Shown piece by piece: positions 1-8,006 of a stretch of DNA of 36,991 nucleotides; the stretch's first letter is position 1; the number at the start of each line of letters is the position of its first letter. The DNA comes from an uncultured Mycoplasmatota bacterium (GTDB taxonomy: Bacteria; Bacillota_I; Bacilli_A; RF39; UBA660). The stretch is taken from positions 1-36,991 of the forward strand of contig CANPPW010000015.1 in NCBI GenBank assembly GCA_947576095.1, written 5' to 3'. A program made the translations under genes and the position numbers. The notes under the pieces are model-generated. The model worked only from the letters and a program-made list of their open reading frames with translations, was not told the DNA's origin and did not search any database.

Positions 1-1
1 T

Positions 2-193
2 GCCAAACCATTTAATAGAGATCAAATAAAAGAGAAATTAGACATTATTTTTGAAGGTAATAATAAAATAATAAAGAGAGGAAATAATGATATAGTTGTT
101 AAGGTGATATTAGATATGTCTAAATCATTAAATAAAATTGAACTTATTAAATCCAATAGAAATAAAAAAGATTTATTACAAATTAAATTATAA
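2..193 (+). CDS. 3' end of an unidentified gene (cut by window edge)
   Basis: An open frame runs in from the left edge and stops at TAA 191-193, leaving the last 63 residues. The fragment is lysine- and isoleucine-rich with no cysteine, no obvious motif and no membrane segment. I do not recognise the family. Its composition is like the rest of the window, and it reads in the same direction as sepF but is separated from it by about 260 bases containing a hairpin with a T-run. The reading frame is open throughout and ends cleanly, which supports a real gene, but with so little sequence the call is tentative. Confidence 0.45.
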   Translation, partial: AKPFNRDQIKEKLDIIFEGNNKIIKRGNNDIVVKVILDMSKSLNKIELIKSNRNKKDLLQIKL

Positions 194-370
194 AATATTA
201 GTGAATCTGATATTTTATAATCTACTTTTGTGTAAGTGTTTAAAATATAGGCTTTCTTATTATACGAGATTGATCAGAAAGCGAACTTTAATGTGCTTAG
301 AAATATGACAAAATATTTATAGAAATTAAAGTGGTTATGTCAATTTAGAAAACACACATGTATAATTTTT

Positions 371-399
371 GAGAAATTCTAAAATTCTCTTTTTTTTTT
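371..399 (+). terminator. Rho-independent terminator upstream of sepF
   Basis: A short hairpin (GAGAA...TTCTC arms, extended by two more pairs past one mismatch) is followed directly by about ten T residues. It closes transcription from upstream before the sepF promoter. A second inverted repeat, GCTTTCT 251-257 with AGAAAGC 276-282, lies upstream but has no T-run. Confidence 0.65.
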
Positions 400-426
400 G
401 TAAGATGTATGGTAAAATGTTATAAG
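398..426 (+). promoter_or_regulatory. Probable sigma-A promoter for sepF
   Basis: TTGTAA at 398-403 and TATAAG at 421-426 are 17 bases apart, just after the terminator T-run and 30 bases before the sepF start. An alternative extended -10 (TGGTAAAAT, 410-418) overlaps it, so the exact promoter is uncertain. Confidence 0.4.
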
Positions 427-456
427 AAATTATAAAATATAGAGGAGGAATAAAAG

Positions 457-873
457 GTGGCATTTAGTATAAAAAAATGGTTGAATAGTGATGAGCCAGA
501 TGTTTTTTCTAATAATACAACTGGAGATGATTTCTATACAATCAAAACAGAAGAAGCAATTGTAGAAAATGAAGGTGGCAGTAAAATGATTCTTTTAGAA
601 CCACGTGCTTATTCTGAATCACAACAAATTGCTGATTATTTAAAGGCGCGAAATACAGTGGTAGTGAATTTAAAAAGAGTAACATCAGATCAAGCTAAAA
701 GAATTGTTGATTTTTTGAGTGGGACCATTTATGCCATTAGTGGTGATATTCAAAAAATTGGTGGTGGTATTTTTCTTTGTACACCGAATAATGTAAATAT
801 ACAAGGAAAAATCACAGATGAAAAAGAGGGAAAAAACATTCACGATAATACAGATATTAGTATTGAATGGTAG
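457..873 (+). CDS. sepF: Cell division protein SepF
   Basis: SepF is a cytoplasmic protein that bundles FtsZ filaments and anchors the Z-ring to the membrane through an N-terminal amphipathic helix. The 138-aa protein starts with such a helix (MAFSIKKWL), followed by a short acidic linker. The conserved SepF fold then spans roughly residues 43-115, with a PRAYSES segment, VVVNLKRV, and an [23 protein letters not shown] stretch typical of the family. The start is GTG at 457, preceded by GAGGAGG at 442-448. divIVA follows 49 bases later, which is the usual sepF-divIVA neighbourhood of Gram-positive division clusters (ylmE, ylmG and ylmH are absent here). Length is close to the family norm of about 150. 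Confidence 0.93.
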   Translation: MAFSIKKWLNSDEPDVFSNNTTGDDFYTIKTEEAIVENEGGSKMILLEPRAYSESQQIADYLKARNTVVVNLKRVTSDQAKRIVDFLSGTIYAISGDIQKIGGGIFLCTPNNVNIQGKITDEKEGKNIHDNTDISIEW

Positions 874-890
874 AAAAAGAATAAAAAGTG

Positions 891-899
891 TGCTACAAT
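891..899 (+). promoter_or_regulatory. Extended -10 promoter before divIVA
   Basis: TGCTACAAT matches the extended -10 pattern TGnTATAAT in five of six core bases and lies 23 bases before the divIVA start. No good -35 box is visible. A nearly identical element, TGCTACATT, lies before spoIIAA. Confidence 0.4.
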
Positions 900-922
900 A
901 TGTATGCGCGGTGAGGTGACTT

Positions 923-1390
923 ATGGAAAAATTTAACCGAACACTTCGTGGGTATGATGTAGATGAAGTAAATGCATTTTTAGATGAAGTCATCGATAAA
1001 GTAGAAAAAATGGTCGATGAGATTGCTCATAAAGATGAGGTGATCAAAACCTTATCTGGTGTGGCAGAAGAAAATAAGCATTTGCTAGAAAAAATCGAAC
1101 AGTACAGAAGAACCGAAGAAACGATGAACCGTGCAATTTTTATGGCACAAAAGACATCAGATCAAATGAGATTACTTGCACAAAATGAAAGGGAAGCAAT
1201 TATTAAAGAGGCTAAAAAAAATGCGGATCGTATTTTAAATGAAGCCCTTTTGAAAGCAGAAAAAACAGAACATGAAGCTGATATGTTAAAAAGAAATATT
1301 GTTATCTTTAAAAAAAGAATTAAAGATATTATTGAGACACAACTAGAAGTAGTAGATCAAATTGAAGTACTTGATTTAAATGGTGATTGA
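923..1390 (+). CDS. divIVA: Septum-site / pole-targeting protein DivIVA
   Basis: DivIVA is a coiled-coil protein that recognises curved membrane at division sites and poles and recruits partners there. The 155-aa product has the conserved N-terminal lipid-binding region (FNRTLRGYDVDEVNAFLDEV, residues 4-23), then a long heptad-rich coiled coil of alternating Lys/Glu residues to about residue 145. It ends in a short acidic tail. The start is ATG 923 with GAGGTG at 913-918. It sits 49 bases after sepF, consistent with a shared division-protein locus. The protein is somewhat shorter than Bacillus subtilis DivIVA (164 aa) but complete. Confidence 0.92.
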   Translation: MEKFNRTLRGYDVDEVNAFLDEVIDKVEKMVDEIAHKDEVIKTLSGVAEENKHLLEKIEQYRRTEETMNRAIFMAQKTSDQMRLLAQNEREAIIKEAKKNADRILNEALLKAEKTEHEADMLKRNIVIFKKRIKDIIETQLEVVDQIEVLDLNGD

Positions 1391-1584
1391 TAGGAACGAT
1401 ATAGAACATTTATTTGATAGAGAGTTTACGTGCGGTGGAAGTAAACAAATAAGTTTTATATAGATCATCCTGGACACTTATGCAGAAATGCATACGGTAA
1501 TGCGTTATAGTTTAGAGGAGCATAAATCTATGAAGTAAGGTGGTACCGCGGGTATAACTCGTCCTTACATTAATAGATTTTTTT
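1391..1584 (+). promoter_or_regulatory. T-box riboswitch (tRNA-Ile) controlling ileS
   Basis: The conserved T-box AAGGTGGTACCGCG occupies 1537-1550; its TGGT pairs with the ACCA end of uncharged tRNA. Stem I is visible: ATATAGAAC 1399-1407 pairs with GTTTTATAT 1453-1461, with an AGAGAG bulge and a GCGGTGGAA loop above it. The probable specifier codon is ATC at 1464-1466, followed by A, which reads isoleucine and matches the downstream gene. The terminator arms are AAATCTAT 1524-1531 plus GTAAGG 1535-1540 against CCTTAC 1563-1568 plus ATAGATTT 1573-1580, ending in a T-run. Established mechanism: uncharged tRNA-Ile stabilises the antiterminator and switches ileS on. Confidence 0.93.
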
Positions 1585-1615
1585 GTTTTATGAAATAGAT
1601 ACAAGGAGGAATTAC

Positions 1616-4600
1616 ATGAATATATTTAAAGAATTAGATAAAAAAACATCTTTTGAGGTGGAACAAAAAATTTTAAAAGAATGGAAAGAAAAGGATATTT
1701 TAAAGAAAACAATTGAACAAAGAAAAGACGCTGAATCCTATGTATTTTACGATGGACCCGCTACAGCTAATGGTTTTCCAGGTGTTCATCATATGCTTGC
1801 AAAATTACTAAAGGATGTTTTCTGCAAATATAAAACAATGAAGGGATATAAAGTTTTACGTAAAGTTGGATGGGATACACATGGTCTTCCTGTTGAAGTA
1901 CAGGTAGAAAAAGAGCTTGGATTTCATTCTAAAAATGATATTGAAAACTATGGAATTGAAGCTTTTAATCGAAAATGTAGAGAAAGTGTTTGGAAAAATG
2001 AAGAAGCCTTTCGTAAATTGACAGAAGATATGGGACAGTTTATTGATTTAAAAGATCCATATATTACATATGATAATAATTATATTGAAACAGAGTGGTG
2101 GATATTAAAGAAGTTTTTTCAGGAAGATCTTATTTATAATGGGTATAAGATTTTGCCATATTGTCCAAGATGTGGAACAGGTCTTGCCTCTCATGAGGTG
2201 GCACAGGGATATAAAGATGTAAGTGTCAATACAGTAACAGTTCCTTTTAAACTTAAGAATGAAGATGCTTATCTATTGGTTTGGACAACAACACCTTGGA
2301 CTTTAATGGCAAATGTGGCAGCCTGTGTAAATCCCAATGAAAATTATGTTAAAGCAAAATCTAAAGGATATTGTTTTATTCTGGCAGAAAAATTAGCTTC
2401 TAAAGTATTAAAAGATGATTATGAAGTTTTAGAAACTTATAAAGGGAGTGACCTTGAGTATAAAGAGTATGAACAGCTTATGCCATTTGTCAATGTTACT
2501 TCTAAAGCTTTTTATGTTATATGTGCTGATTATGTTACTATGGAAGATGGTACAGGAATTGTTCATATTGCACCAGCTTTTGGACAAGATGACTATGAAG
2601 TTGGAAAAAAATATAATTTACCAGTTATAAATCCAGTAGGAGAAGATGGTTGTTATTTAGAAGGGCCATGGAAGGGAAGATTGGTTGTAGATACAGAACT
2701 AGAGATAGATATTATTAAGTACTTGAAAGAACATGACAAATTATTTAAAAAAGAAAAGATTGTTCATAACTATCCACATTGTTGGAGGTGTAAAACACCA
2801 TTATTATATTACTCTAAACCAAGTTATTATATCAAAACTACAGCTTTCCAAAATAAAATTATAGAATGTAATAAAGAGGTCAATTGGCACCCAAGTTATG
2901 TTGGTGAAAAAAGATTTGCAAATTGGCTTTCTAATATGAATGATTGGGCTATTTCTCGTAGTAGGTATTGGGGAACACCTCTTCCACTTTGGAACTGTTC
3001 TTGTGGGCATAGTGAGATGATTGGTTCTAGAGCGGAATTGGTAGAGAAGGCGATTGAAGATATTGATGAAACAATAGAACTACATAGACCTTATGTAGAC
3101 GATATACATATTCGGTGTGAAAAATGTGGAGAGAGAATGTCTAGGGTTAAAGATGTAATTGATTGTTGGTTTGATTCAGGATCCATGCCATTTGCTCAAT
3201 ATCATTATCCTTTTGAAAATAAGGAACTTTTTGAATCACAATTCCCAGCCGATTTTATTGCAGAGGGTGTAGATCAAACAAGAGGATGGTTTTATTCTTT
3301 ACTGGTTATTTCAGCATTTGTTATGGGAAAAAGTCCTTATAAAAATGTACTTGTTAATGATCTGCTTTTAGATAAAAATGGACAAAAAATGCATAAAAGT
3401 AAAGGGAATGCTATTAGTCCTTTTGGTATTATAGAAAAGTATGGAGCAGATGCAATACGTTTTTATCTTCCTTATGTCTCACCTGTGTGGACACCAATTA
3501 AGTTCGATGAAGAAGGATTGAAGGAAGTGATTTCTAAATTTTTCAGTACACTTAAAAACACATATACATTCTTTGCTATGTATGCTAATACAGATGGAAT
3601 TGATGTAAAATCTTTCAATGTAAGCTATCAGGATCGTGAGGAAATTGATAAATGGTTATTATCTAAATACCATACACTTGTAAAAAGAGTAACAGAAAGT
3701 TATGAAAATTATGATTTAACAACAGTGGTAAGAAGTGTTACCGAATTTGTATCTGAAGACTTATCCAATTGGTATATTAGAAGAAATCGTAGACGATTCT
3801 GGAAAAGTGATTTAGATACCAGTAAAAAGGCGGTTTATCAGACAACATATGAAATTTTAGTATCATTGTCTTGTTTAATTGCACCAATTGCTTCTTTTAC
3901 TGCAGAAGATATTTATCAAAAATTAACTGGAAATGAATCTGTTCATTTAGCAGACTTTCCTATATATGAAGAAAAATATGTAAATCCCCATATTGAGAAA
4001 AGAATGGATTTAGTAAGAGACTTAATTCGTTTGGGTAGAAATGCAAGAGAGGAGTCTAAAATCAAAGTAAGACAGCCTCTAAAAGAAGTATTAATTGATG
4101 GTAAAAATGAAGAATTAATATCTGATTTACTTCCCCTTATTGAAGAAGAATTGAATGTTAAAAAAGTTGTATTTACTAAAGAGGTTGATACTTATATGAA
4201 TTATATAGTGAAACCTAATTTCAAACTTGCAGGACCCTTATTCGGATCTAAGATTAAACTTTTCGCATCCACTTTAGATAATCTTTCTTCTCAGGAATTA
4301 AATATTTTACAAAATGATGGAAAAATTACCATAAAAGTAGATGAACAAACATATACAATTGGTAGAGAAATGGTTGATATTAGAGTCAGTGCAAAAGAAG
4401 GTTTTAATGCTTTAGAAGATGGAGGACATTTTATTATCCTAAATACAGAACTTACAGAATCATTAATATTTGAAGGAATCGCAAGAGAAATGGTATCAAA
4501 AGTTCAACAACTTCGTAAACAACTTGATTTTGATATTGCTGATCGTATTACCTTATATTATGATGGAGATGAAATAGTAGAGAAGGTTGTTGATACATTT

Positions 4601-4717
4601 GAACAGTATATTAAAAATGAAACTTTAGCTACTGCGATTCTTAAAAAAAGTGATGGCGAAAAATTTGACTTAAATGGTCACGAGACGATTTTAAATGTAG
4701 AGAAAATCAGTAAATAA
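1616..4717 (+). CDS. ileS: Isoleucyl-tRNA synthetase, IleRS2 (eukaryote-like) type
   Basis: Cytoplasmic class I synthetase that activates isoleucine with ATP and loads tRNA-Ile. The start is ATG 1616, not the upstream in-frame codon at 1583, because AGGAGG lies just before 1616; the protein has 1033 aa. The Rossmann domain opens with YDGPATANG, then the ATP signature, read here as GVHH (residues 56-59) instead of HxGH. The second signature is KMHKS (591-595) instead of KMSKS. WDTHGLPVE, the CP1 editing domain, the WCGT-like zinc cysteine pairs and the C-terminal anticodon-binding region are present. The NGFPGVHH and YKTMKGYKV wording identifies the IleRS2 clade, known to be naturally mupirocin-tolerant. 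It is regulated by the T-box upstream and ends at a strong terminator. Confidence 0.96.
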   Translation: MNIFKELDKKTSFEVEQKILKEWKEKDILKKTIEQRKDAESYVFYDGPATANGFPGVHHMLAKLLKDVFCKYKTMKGYKVLRKVGWDTHGLPVEVQVEKELGFHSKNDIENYGIEAFNRKCRESVWKNEEAFRKLTEDMGQFIDLKDPYITYDNNYIETEWWILKKFFQEDLIYNGYKILPYCPRCGTGLASHEVAQGYKDVSVNTVTVPFKLKNEDAYLLVWTTTPWTLMANVAACVNPNENYVKAKSKGYCFILAEKLASKVLKDDYEVLETYKGSDLEYKEYEQLMPFVNVTSKAFYVICADYVTMEDGTGIVHIAPAFGQDDYEVGKKYNLPVINPVGEDGCYLEGPWKGRLVVDTELEIDIIKYLKEHDKLFKKEKIVHNYPHCWRCKTPLLYYSKPSYYIKTTAFQNKIIECNKEVNWHPSYVGEKRFANWLSNMNDWAISRSRYWGTPLPLWNCSCGHSEMIGSRAELVEKAIEDIDETIELHRPYVDDIHIRCEKCGERMSRVKDVIDCWFDSGSMPFAQYHYPFENKELFESQFPADFIAEGVDQTRGWFYSLLVISAFVMGKSPYKNVLVNDLLLDKNGQKMHKSKGNAISPFGIIEKYGADAIRFYLPYVSPVWTPIKFDEEGLKEVISKFFSTLKNTYTFFAMYANTDGIDVKSFNVSYQDREEIDKWLLSKYHTLVKRVTESYENYDLTTVVRSVTEFVSEDLSNWYIRRNRRRFWKSDLDTSKKAVYQTTYEILVSLSCLIAPIASFTAEDIYQKLTGNESVHLADFPIYEEKYVNPHIEKRMDLVRDLIRLGRNAREESKIKVRQPLKEVLIDGKNEELISDLLPLIEEELNVKKVVFTKEVDTYMNYIVKPNFKLAGPLFGSKIKLFASTLDNLSSQELNILQNDGKITIKVDEQTYTIGREMVDIRVSAKEGFNALEDGGHFIILNTELTESLIFEGIAREMVSKVQQLRKQLDFDIADRITLYYDGDEIVEKVVDTFEQYIKNETLATAILKKSDGEKFDLNGHETILNVEKISK

Positions 4718-4724
4718 ATAGATT

Positions 4725-4751
4725 GTACCAATCATATGATTGGTACTTTTT
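4725..4751 (+). terminator. Rho-independent terminator after ileS
   Basis: A perfect 9-bp stem, GTACCAATC with GATTGGTAC, a four-base loop and five T residues, eight bases past the ileS stop. Confidence 0.92.
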
Positions 4752-4905
4752 GATATATCGAAGATCTATTTTATATATCATAATAATAAAATAGATGGAA
4801 TAATAAAAAAAGTAGCGAAATTTATCGAAAATAGTGTATAATGGATATAGAATATAAAGCATATTCTTATAAGATAGAACTTATAAAGATGTAAAGGAGA
4901 TACAA

Positions 4906-5373
4906 ATGAACGAAGTAATTTTTAAAAAAGCTGAATTAAAAGATGTGGATGGCATTATTCAGTTATGTAATGAATGTTTTGAAGAAAATACCTCTTTAGC
5001 ATATGCCAAAACTATTTTTGAGCAAACTATGCATGATCCTAATCAAATTTATCTGATTGGAATCATGGATAATCAAATTGTTGCACATACAAAAATTACC
5101 ATTATACCAACTATATATGAAAATATGAATACCTATTCTATTATCAATCATGTATGCGTGAAGCCTGAATATAGAAGACATAATATAGCTACTAAAATGT
5201 TAGATGAAGTAACTAGAATTTGTAAAGAAAAAAATTGTAAAGCGATTGAACTTTGGTCTAATAACTTCGGAGTTCCAGCACATGCCTTATATAAAAATTA
5301 TGGATTTATTGTGAATGATGCAAAATTTTTCTCAAAAGAGATTATAGGGAGTGAATCACATGGAAATCAGTAA
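4906..5373 (+). CDS. GNAT-family N-acetyltransferase
   Basis: Single-domain GNAT enzyme of 155 aa that should transfer an acetyl group from acetyl-CoA to an unknown amine. The fold order is visible: N-terminal FKKAELKDVDGIIQL, a central strand IINHVCVKPEYRR, then the acetyl-CoA pyrophosphate loop RRHNIATKML (residues about 88-97), where the usual RRxGIG reads RRHNIA. The C-terminal ELWSNNFGVPAHALYKNYGF motif is typical. A TATAAT at 4837-4842 and AAAGGAG before the ATG give it its own promoter. It overlaps the next gene by 14 bases, so the two are probably co-translated. The substrate cannot be read from sequence. Confidence 0.85.
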   Translation: MNEVIFKKAELKDVDGIIQLCNECFEENTSLAYAKTIFEQTMHDPNQIYLIGIMDNQIVAHTKITIIPTIYENMNTYSIINHVCVKPEYRRHNIATKMLDEVTRICKEKNCKAIELWSNNFGVPAHALYKNYGFIVNDAKFFSKEIIGSESHGNQ

Positions 5374-6541
5374 TGTTTATGTAGGTGGTTGGTTTCAAAG
5401 AACCATGCTTCAATTATCTGAAATATATGATTTTTTAAGGGAATGTAAGACGCAGTTAAATCTTGATACTGAAAAATTAAAAGAGTTTCATAAAAAACTT
5501 GAAATAGGACGTATTGATTATGGTGTATCAGGAGAAGAATACATAAGGTTTACGACTCGAGATCATATTAATGTAAAAATTTTTGAAGATGGATTAATTG
5601 TTCTTAATAATCAAAAGGTAAGTGAAGATACTTTATTTGCAGATCTTACACATGTTGCTGATTATTATGAACAAAAATTATCTCCAGCTTTAAGTTATTT
5701 ATTTAGCCTGGGAGCTCCTGTTCCAAAAGAGCTTGCTAAAATTGAGACAGTATATCCTTATTTTATCGTACTAAATAATGCAAGTACTGAACAAATGCAG
5801 GATTTATTATCTAGAACAGAAAAACAAAAATATTTTGAATTTAAAAATGATAACTATGATGTTGTTAGAGGAGATAAATATTATTTTATTAATAACAAAA
5901 ATCAAACCCTTGATAATATTGAAAGATATATTGAGGAGCAAGTATTTATTCGTGAGTTTAAAGGACAGTTACATCGGTATTTAAATTTACATAGAATTAT
6001 TTGGGAAAAAATAGATACAGTTAAGGAAAATACAAATATCAAAGGAGTCGAAATTGTTAAATTTACAACCAAACTAGAAGGGTATTATAAAACGATTACC
6101 TTGATTGAAGGAAGAATCAATCAGATGAGTACGTATTTACCAACTAGAGAAAGAATTGCTAAAGGAGACAAGGATCTAGCAGAATTTTTAGCGATCTCTG
6201 GATATCGTTATGAAACATTAAAAGATACATTAGATTATATTAAATCATTATGGACAATGACTAAAAATTATGTATTATCAGCTCAAAAACTATTTGAAGG
6301 GATCAAACAAGATGTAACCAATAAATCAGTAGATGGCTTAACGATTGTAACTTCTATGAGTGCAGGAGCTTCTATTATAGGATTGCTTACAAATACAAAA
6401 CCAGAGTTTACAGTATTTGGTGTGATGTATTTCTTCATATTAGCCTTATTAGGATGGTCTTCGACAAGAATCCTTGGATTTATTTCTAAAAGTAGAAAAT
6501 ATGAAGTGTCAGATATAGAATATGATAAAAATATTGAATAA
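5360..6541 (+). CDS. Unknown protein with two C-terminal membrane helices
   Basis: I do not recognise this family. The 393-aa product has a long soluble, helix-rich N-terminal part (about 320 residues, strongly charged, with coiled-coil-like stretches around residues 190-310). Two adjacent hydrophobic segments follow near the C-terminus (about TIVTSMSAGASIIGLL and FGVMYFFILALLGW), then a short charged tail. This large-cytosolic-domain-plus-hairpin layout resembles CorA-type channels, but no GMN motif is present, so I do not call it a transporter. The start is ATG 5360 with GGGAGTGA before it, rather than GTG 5351. It overlaps the GNAT gene and ends at a hairpin, so the two form a unit. Confidence 0.75.
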   Translation: MEISNVYVGGWFQRTMLQLSEIYDFLRECKTQLNLDTEKLKEFHKKLEIGRIDYGVSGEEYIRFTTRDHINVKIFEDGLIVLNNQKVSEDTLFADLTHVADYYEQKLSPALSYLFSLGAPVPKELAKIETVYPYFIVLNNASTEQMQDLLSRTEKQKYFEFKNDNYDVVRGDKYYFINNKNQTLDNIERYIEEQVFIREFKGQLHRYLNLHRIIWEKIDTVKENTNIKGVEIVKFTTKLEGYYKTITLIEGRINQMSTYLPTRERIAKGDKDLAEFLAISGYRYETLKDTLDYIKSLWTMTKNYVLSAQKLFEGIKQDVTNKSVDGLTIVTSMSAGASIIGLLTNTKPEFTVFGVMYFFILALLGWSSTRILGFISKSRKYEVSDIEYDKNIE

Positions 6542-6543
6542 AT

Positions 6544-6568
6544 AAAAGAGATAACATTTATCTCTTTT
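6544..6568 (+). terminator. Terminator hairpin after the GNAT unit
   Basis: An 11-bp perfect stem, AAAAGAGATAA with TTATCTCTTTT, and a 3-base loop, starting three bases after the stop. The T-run is part of the stem, so it could act on both strands. Confidence 0.7.
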
Positions 6569-6576
6569 ATAATATT

Positions 6577-6593
6577 TATACAAAATCTGTATA
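6577..6593. promoter_or_regulatory. Perfect inverted repeat TATACA-N5-TGTATA, possible operator
   Basis: Two perfect 6-base half-sites flank AAATC, 23 bases before the start of the following membrane-protein gene and overlapping where its promoter should lie. There is no T-run, so it is not a terminator. The binding protein is unknown; this is only a candidate operator. Confidence 0.35.
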
Positions 6594-6615
6594 TGATTAT
6601 ATATAGGGAGGTTTT

Positions 6616-7218
6616 ATGAAATATTTAAATCGGTTACTTATTTTTCTTTTTATTGTAATTGGAGTGTGGTATGTTTTAGATAAAATAAGCCGTGGAACAA
6701 CAGATCGCCTTTTAATTGCACTTGCTATTATTCCTGTTGTAATGGGCCCTTTTTTAATACATAAAATATTACATTATAAAATGAGTGAAACACTCAAATT
6801 CATTTATTATGTATTTGCATTTTGTGGGTTAATACTAGGTAGTATTTTTAATCTTTACAATATTCCTGAAGCAAAGGGTTTTGATAAATTCACACATTTT
6901 ATATCTGGTGTGTTAACATCCGTTACCTCTTTAATTGTTTTAAAAACATCAGGTTCCAAAAGAGAAAAATTATGGTTTGTTTTGAGTTATATTATAGTAT
7001 TTAGTATTGCAATTGGTGGCATTTGGGAGTTATTTGAATTTTTTTGTGATAGGATAACAGGTGGAAATGCTCAGCATGCTATAGAAACAGGAGTAGCAGA
7101 TACGATGGGGGATATGATAGCGGCTACCTCTGCGAGTATTTTATTTGCTCTTTATTATTATTATCAAGAAAAATATGCTAAAGATAATAAAATAGAAAAA
7201 CTAAAAAAACATTTATAA
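6616..7218 (+). CDS. Membrane protein, DUF2238/YjdF-like
   Basis: A 200-aa integral membrane protein with about six hydrophobic segments. Three clustered polar motifs in the membrane half mark the family: FDKFTHFISG (about residues 89-98), GGIWELFEFF (about 134-143) and VADTMGDMIA (about 160-169). These conserved Asp, His and Glu residues resemble DUF2238/YjdF-type proteins, whose function is unknown. GGGAGG precedes ATG 6616. It stands alone between a terminator and a convergent terminator shared with sigK. A perfect inverted repeat in its promoter region suggests specific regulation. Family assignment is from memory of the motifs, so moderate certainty. Confidence 0.7.
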   Translation: MKYLNRLLIFLFIVIGVWYVLDKISRGTTDRLLIALAIIPVVMGPFLIHKILHYKMSETLKFIYYVFAFCGLILGSIFNLYNIPEAKGFDKFTHFISGVLTSVTSLIVLKTSGSKREKLWFVLSYIIVFSIAIGGIWELFEFFCDRITGGNAQHAIETGVADTMGDMIAATSASILFALYYYYQEKYAKDNKIEKLKKHL

Positions 7219-7250
7219 AAAAGACTTTCAAGATATCTTAAAGTCTTTTT
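7218..7250. terminator. Bidirectional terminator between the DUF2238-like gene and sigK
   Basis: Arms AAAAAGACTTT (7218-7228) and AAAGTCTTTTT (7240-7250) enclose AAGATATCTT, itself palindromic, so the whole element is a near-perfect stem. T-rich sequence follows on the plus strand and A-rich sequence precedes it, which suits two converging genes. Confidence 0.85.
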
Positions 7251-7941
7251 AATTTTTTTTGTTTTTTAAATATTCTCTAAGCATTTTGGTTAAAGCTCTT
7301 TTTTCGATTCTGGAAACATAACTTCTAGATATTCCCATTTCTTTAGCAATTTCTTTTTGTGTAACTTCTTTTTGATCTCCAAGTCCATATCTTTTAATAA
7401 TAATATCTTGTTCTCTATTAGAGAGAACTTTAAAATAATCCTTTAATAAAAAGATATTATCTTTTTTATGAATATCTAAAGCAAAATCAGGTTTTGGTGT
7501 TTTTAAAATATCTAAAAAACTAATTTCATTGCCATCTTTATCAAATCCTACAGATTCATTAATACTAATGTTTTTACTATTTTTTTTATCGGAGCGATAG
7601 AACATAAGAATTTCATTTTCAATACATCTTGCTGCATATGTTGTTAGTTTCGTTCCGTGTTTATACGAAAAATTATCAATTCCTTTAATGAGCCCAATGG
7701 TTCCAATACTGATAAGATCATCGGCGTCTTCTGTATGATGGTCGTATTTTTTTACAATATGGGCCACAAGTCTTAAATTGTGTTCAATTAGTTTGTTTCG
7801 TGCATCTTCATCTCCATTTTTCATTCTTTCTAAATATATTTCTTCCTCTTCTTTAGAGAGTGGTTCTGGAAAGATATTATTGGAATATGCTGCTGTGAAA
7901 AGATAGAAATCCTTAAACAATAATTTTAATAATTTAAACAA
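7249..7941 (-). CDS. sigK: Sporulation sigma factor sigma-K (pro-sigma-K)
   Basis: Late mother-cell sigma factor for spore coat and cortex genes. The 230-aa product matches SigK along its whole length: IEHNLRLVAHIVKKY, the -10 recognition region DLISIGTIGLIKGI, TYAARCIENEILM, and the -35 helix-turn-helix GISRSYVSRIEKRAL. The N-terminal 18-19 residues form a hydrophobic pro-sequence ahead of YSNNIFPEPLS, matching the site at which B. subtilis pro-sigma-K is cut by SpoIVFB. The start is an unusual TTG at 7941 preceded by GAGGATG. The gene is continuous, with no skin-type element interrupting it. A sigma-E-like promoter lies upstream. The identification is firm. Confidence 0.94.
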   Translation of the reverse strand: MFKLLKLLFKDFYLFTAAYSNNIFPEPLSKEEEEIYLERMKNGDEDARNKLIEHNLRLVAHIVKKYDHHTEDADDLISIGTIGLIKGIDNFSYKHGTKLTTYAARCIENEILMFYRSDKKNSKNISINESVGFDKDGNEISFLDILKTPKPDFALDIHKKDNIFLLKDYFKVLSNREQDIIIKRYGLGDQKEVTQKEIAKEMGISRSYVSRIEKRALTKMLREYLKNKKN

Positions 7942-7960
7942 AAAATCACATCCTCAATAA

Positions 7961-7988
7961 AATATATGAAAACTATTAAGAAATTTAT
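7961..7988 (-). promoter_or_regulatory. Possible sigma-E promoter for sigK
   Basis: On the minus strand CATATATT (7961-7968) fits the sigma-E -10 pattern CATAnAnT, and an ATA core lies 17 bases upstream (7986-7988). In B. subtilis sigK is first made under sigma-E, so the match makes biological sense, but AT-rich sequence gives chance matches. Confidence 0.35.
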
Positions 7989-8006
7989 TTTGTCCATAAA
8001 AAAATT

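Noticed and set aside
251-399. A small RNA gene between the partial gene and sepF
   Set aside because: An inverted repeat and a terminator are present, but I found no convincing promoter, and the terminator can be explained by the upstream gene.
685-993. A 102-codon minus-strand frame over sepF and divIVA
   Set aside because: Both sense genes are firmly identified, and this frame has low-complexity Ser/Thr/Phe composition typical of antisense to AT-rich coding sequence.
7249-7941. Assignment as sigma-E instead of sigma-K
   Set aside because: The N-terminal YSNNIFPEPLS and the pro-sequence length follow SigK rather than SigE, and no spoIIGA is adjacent.
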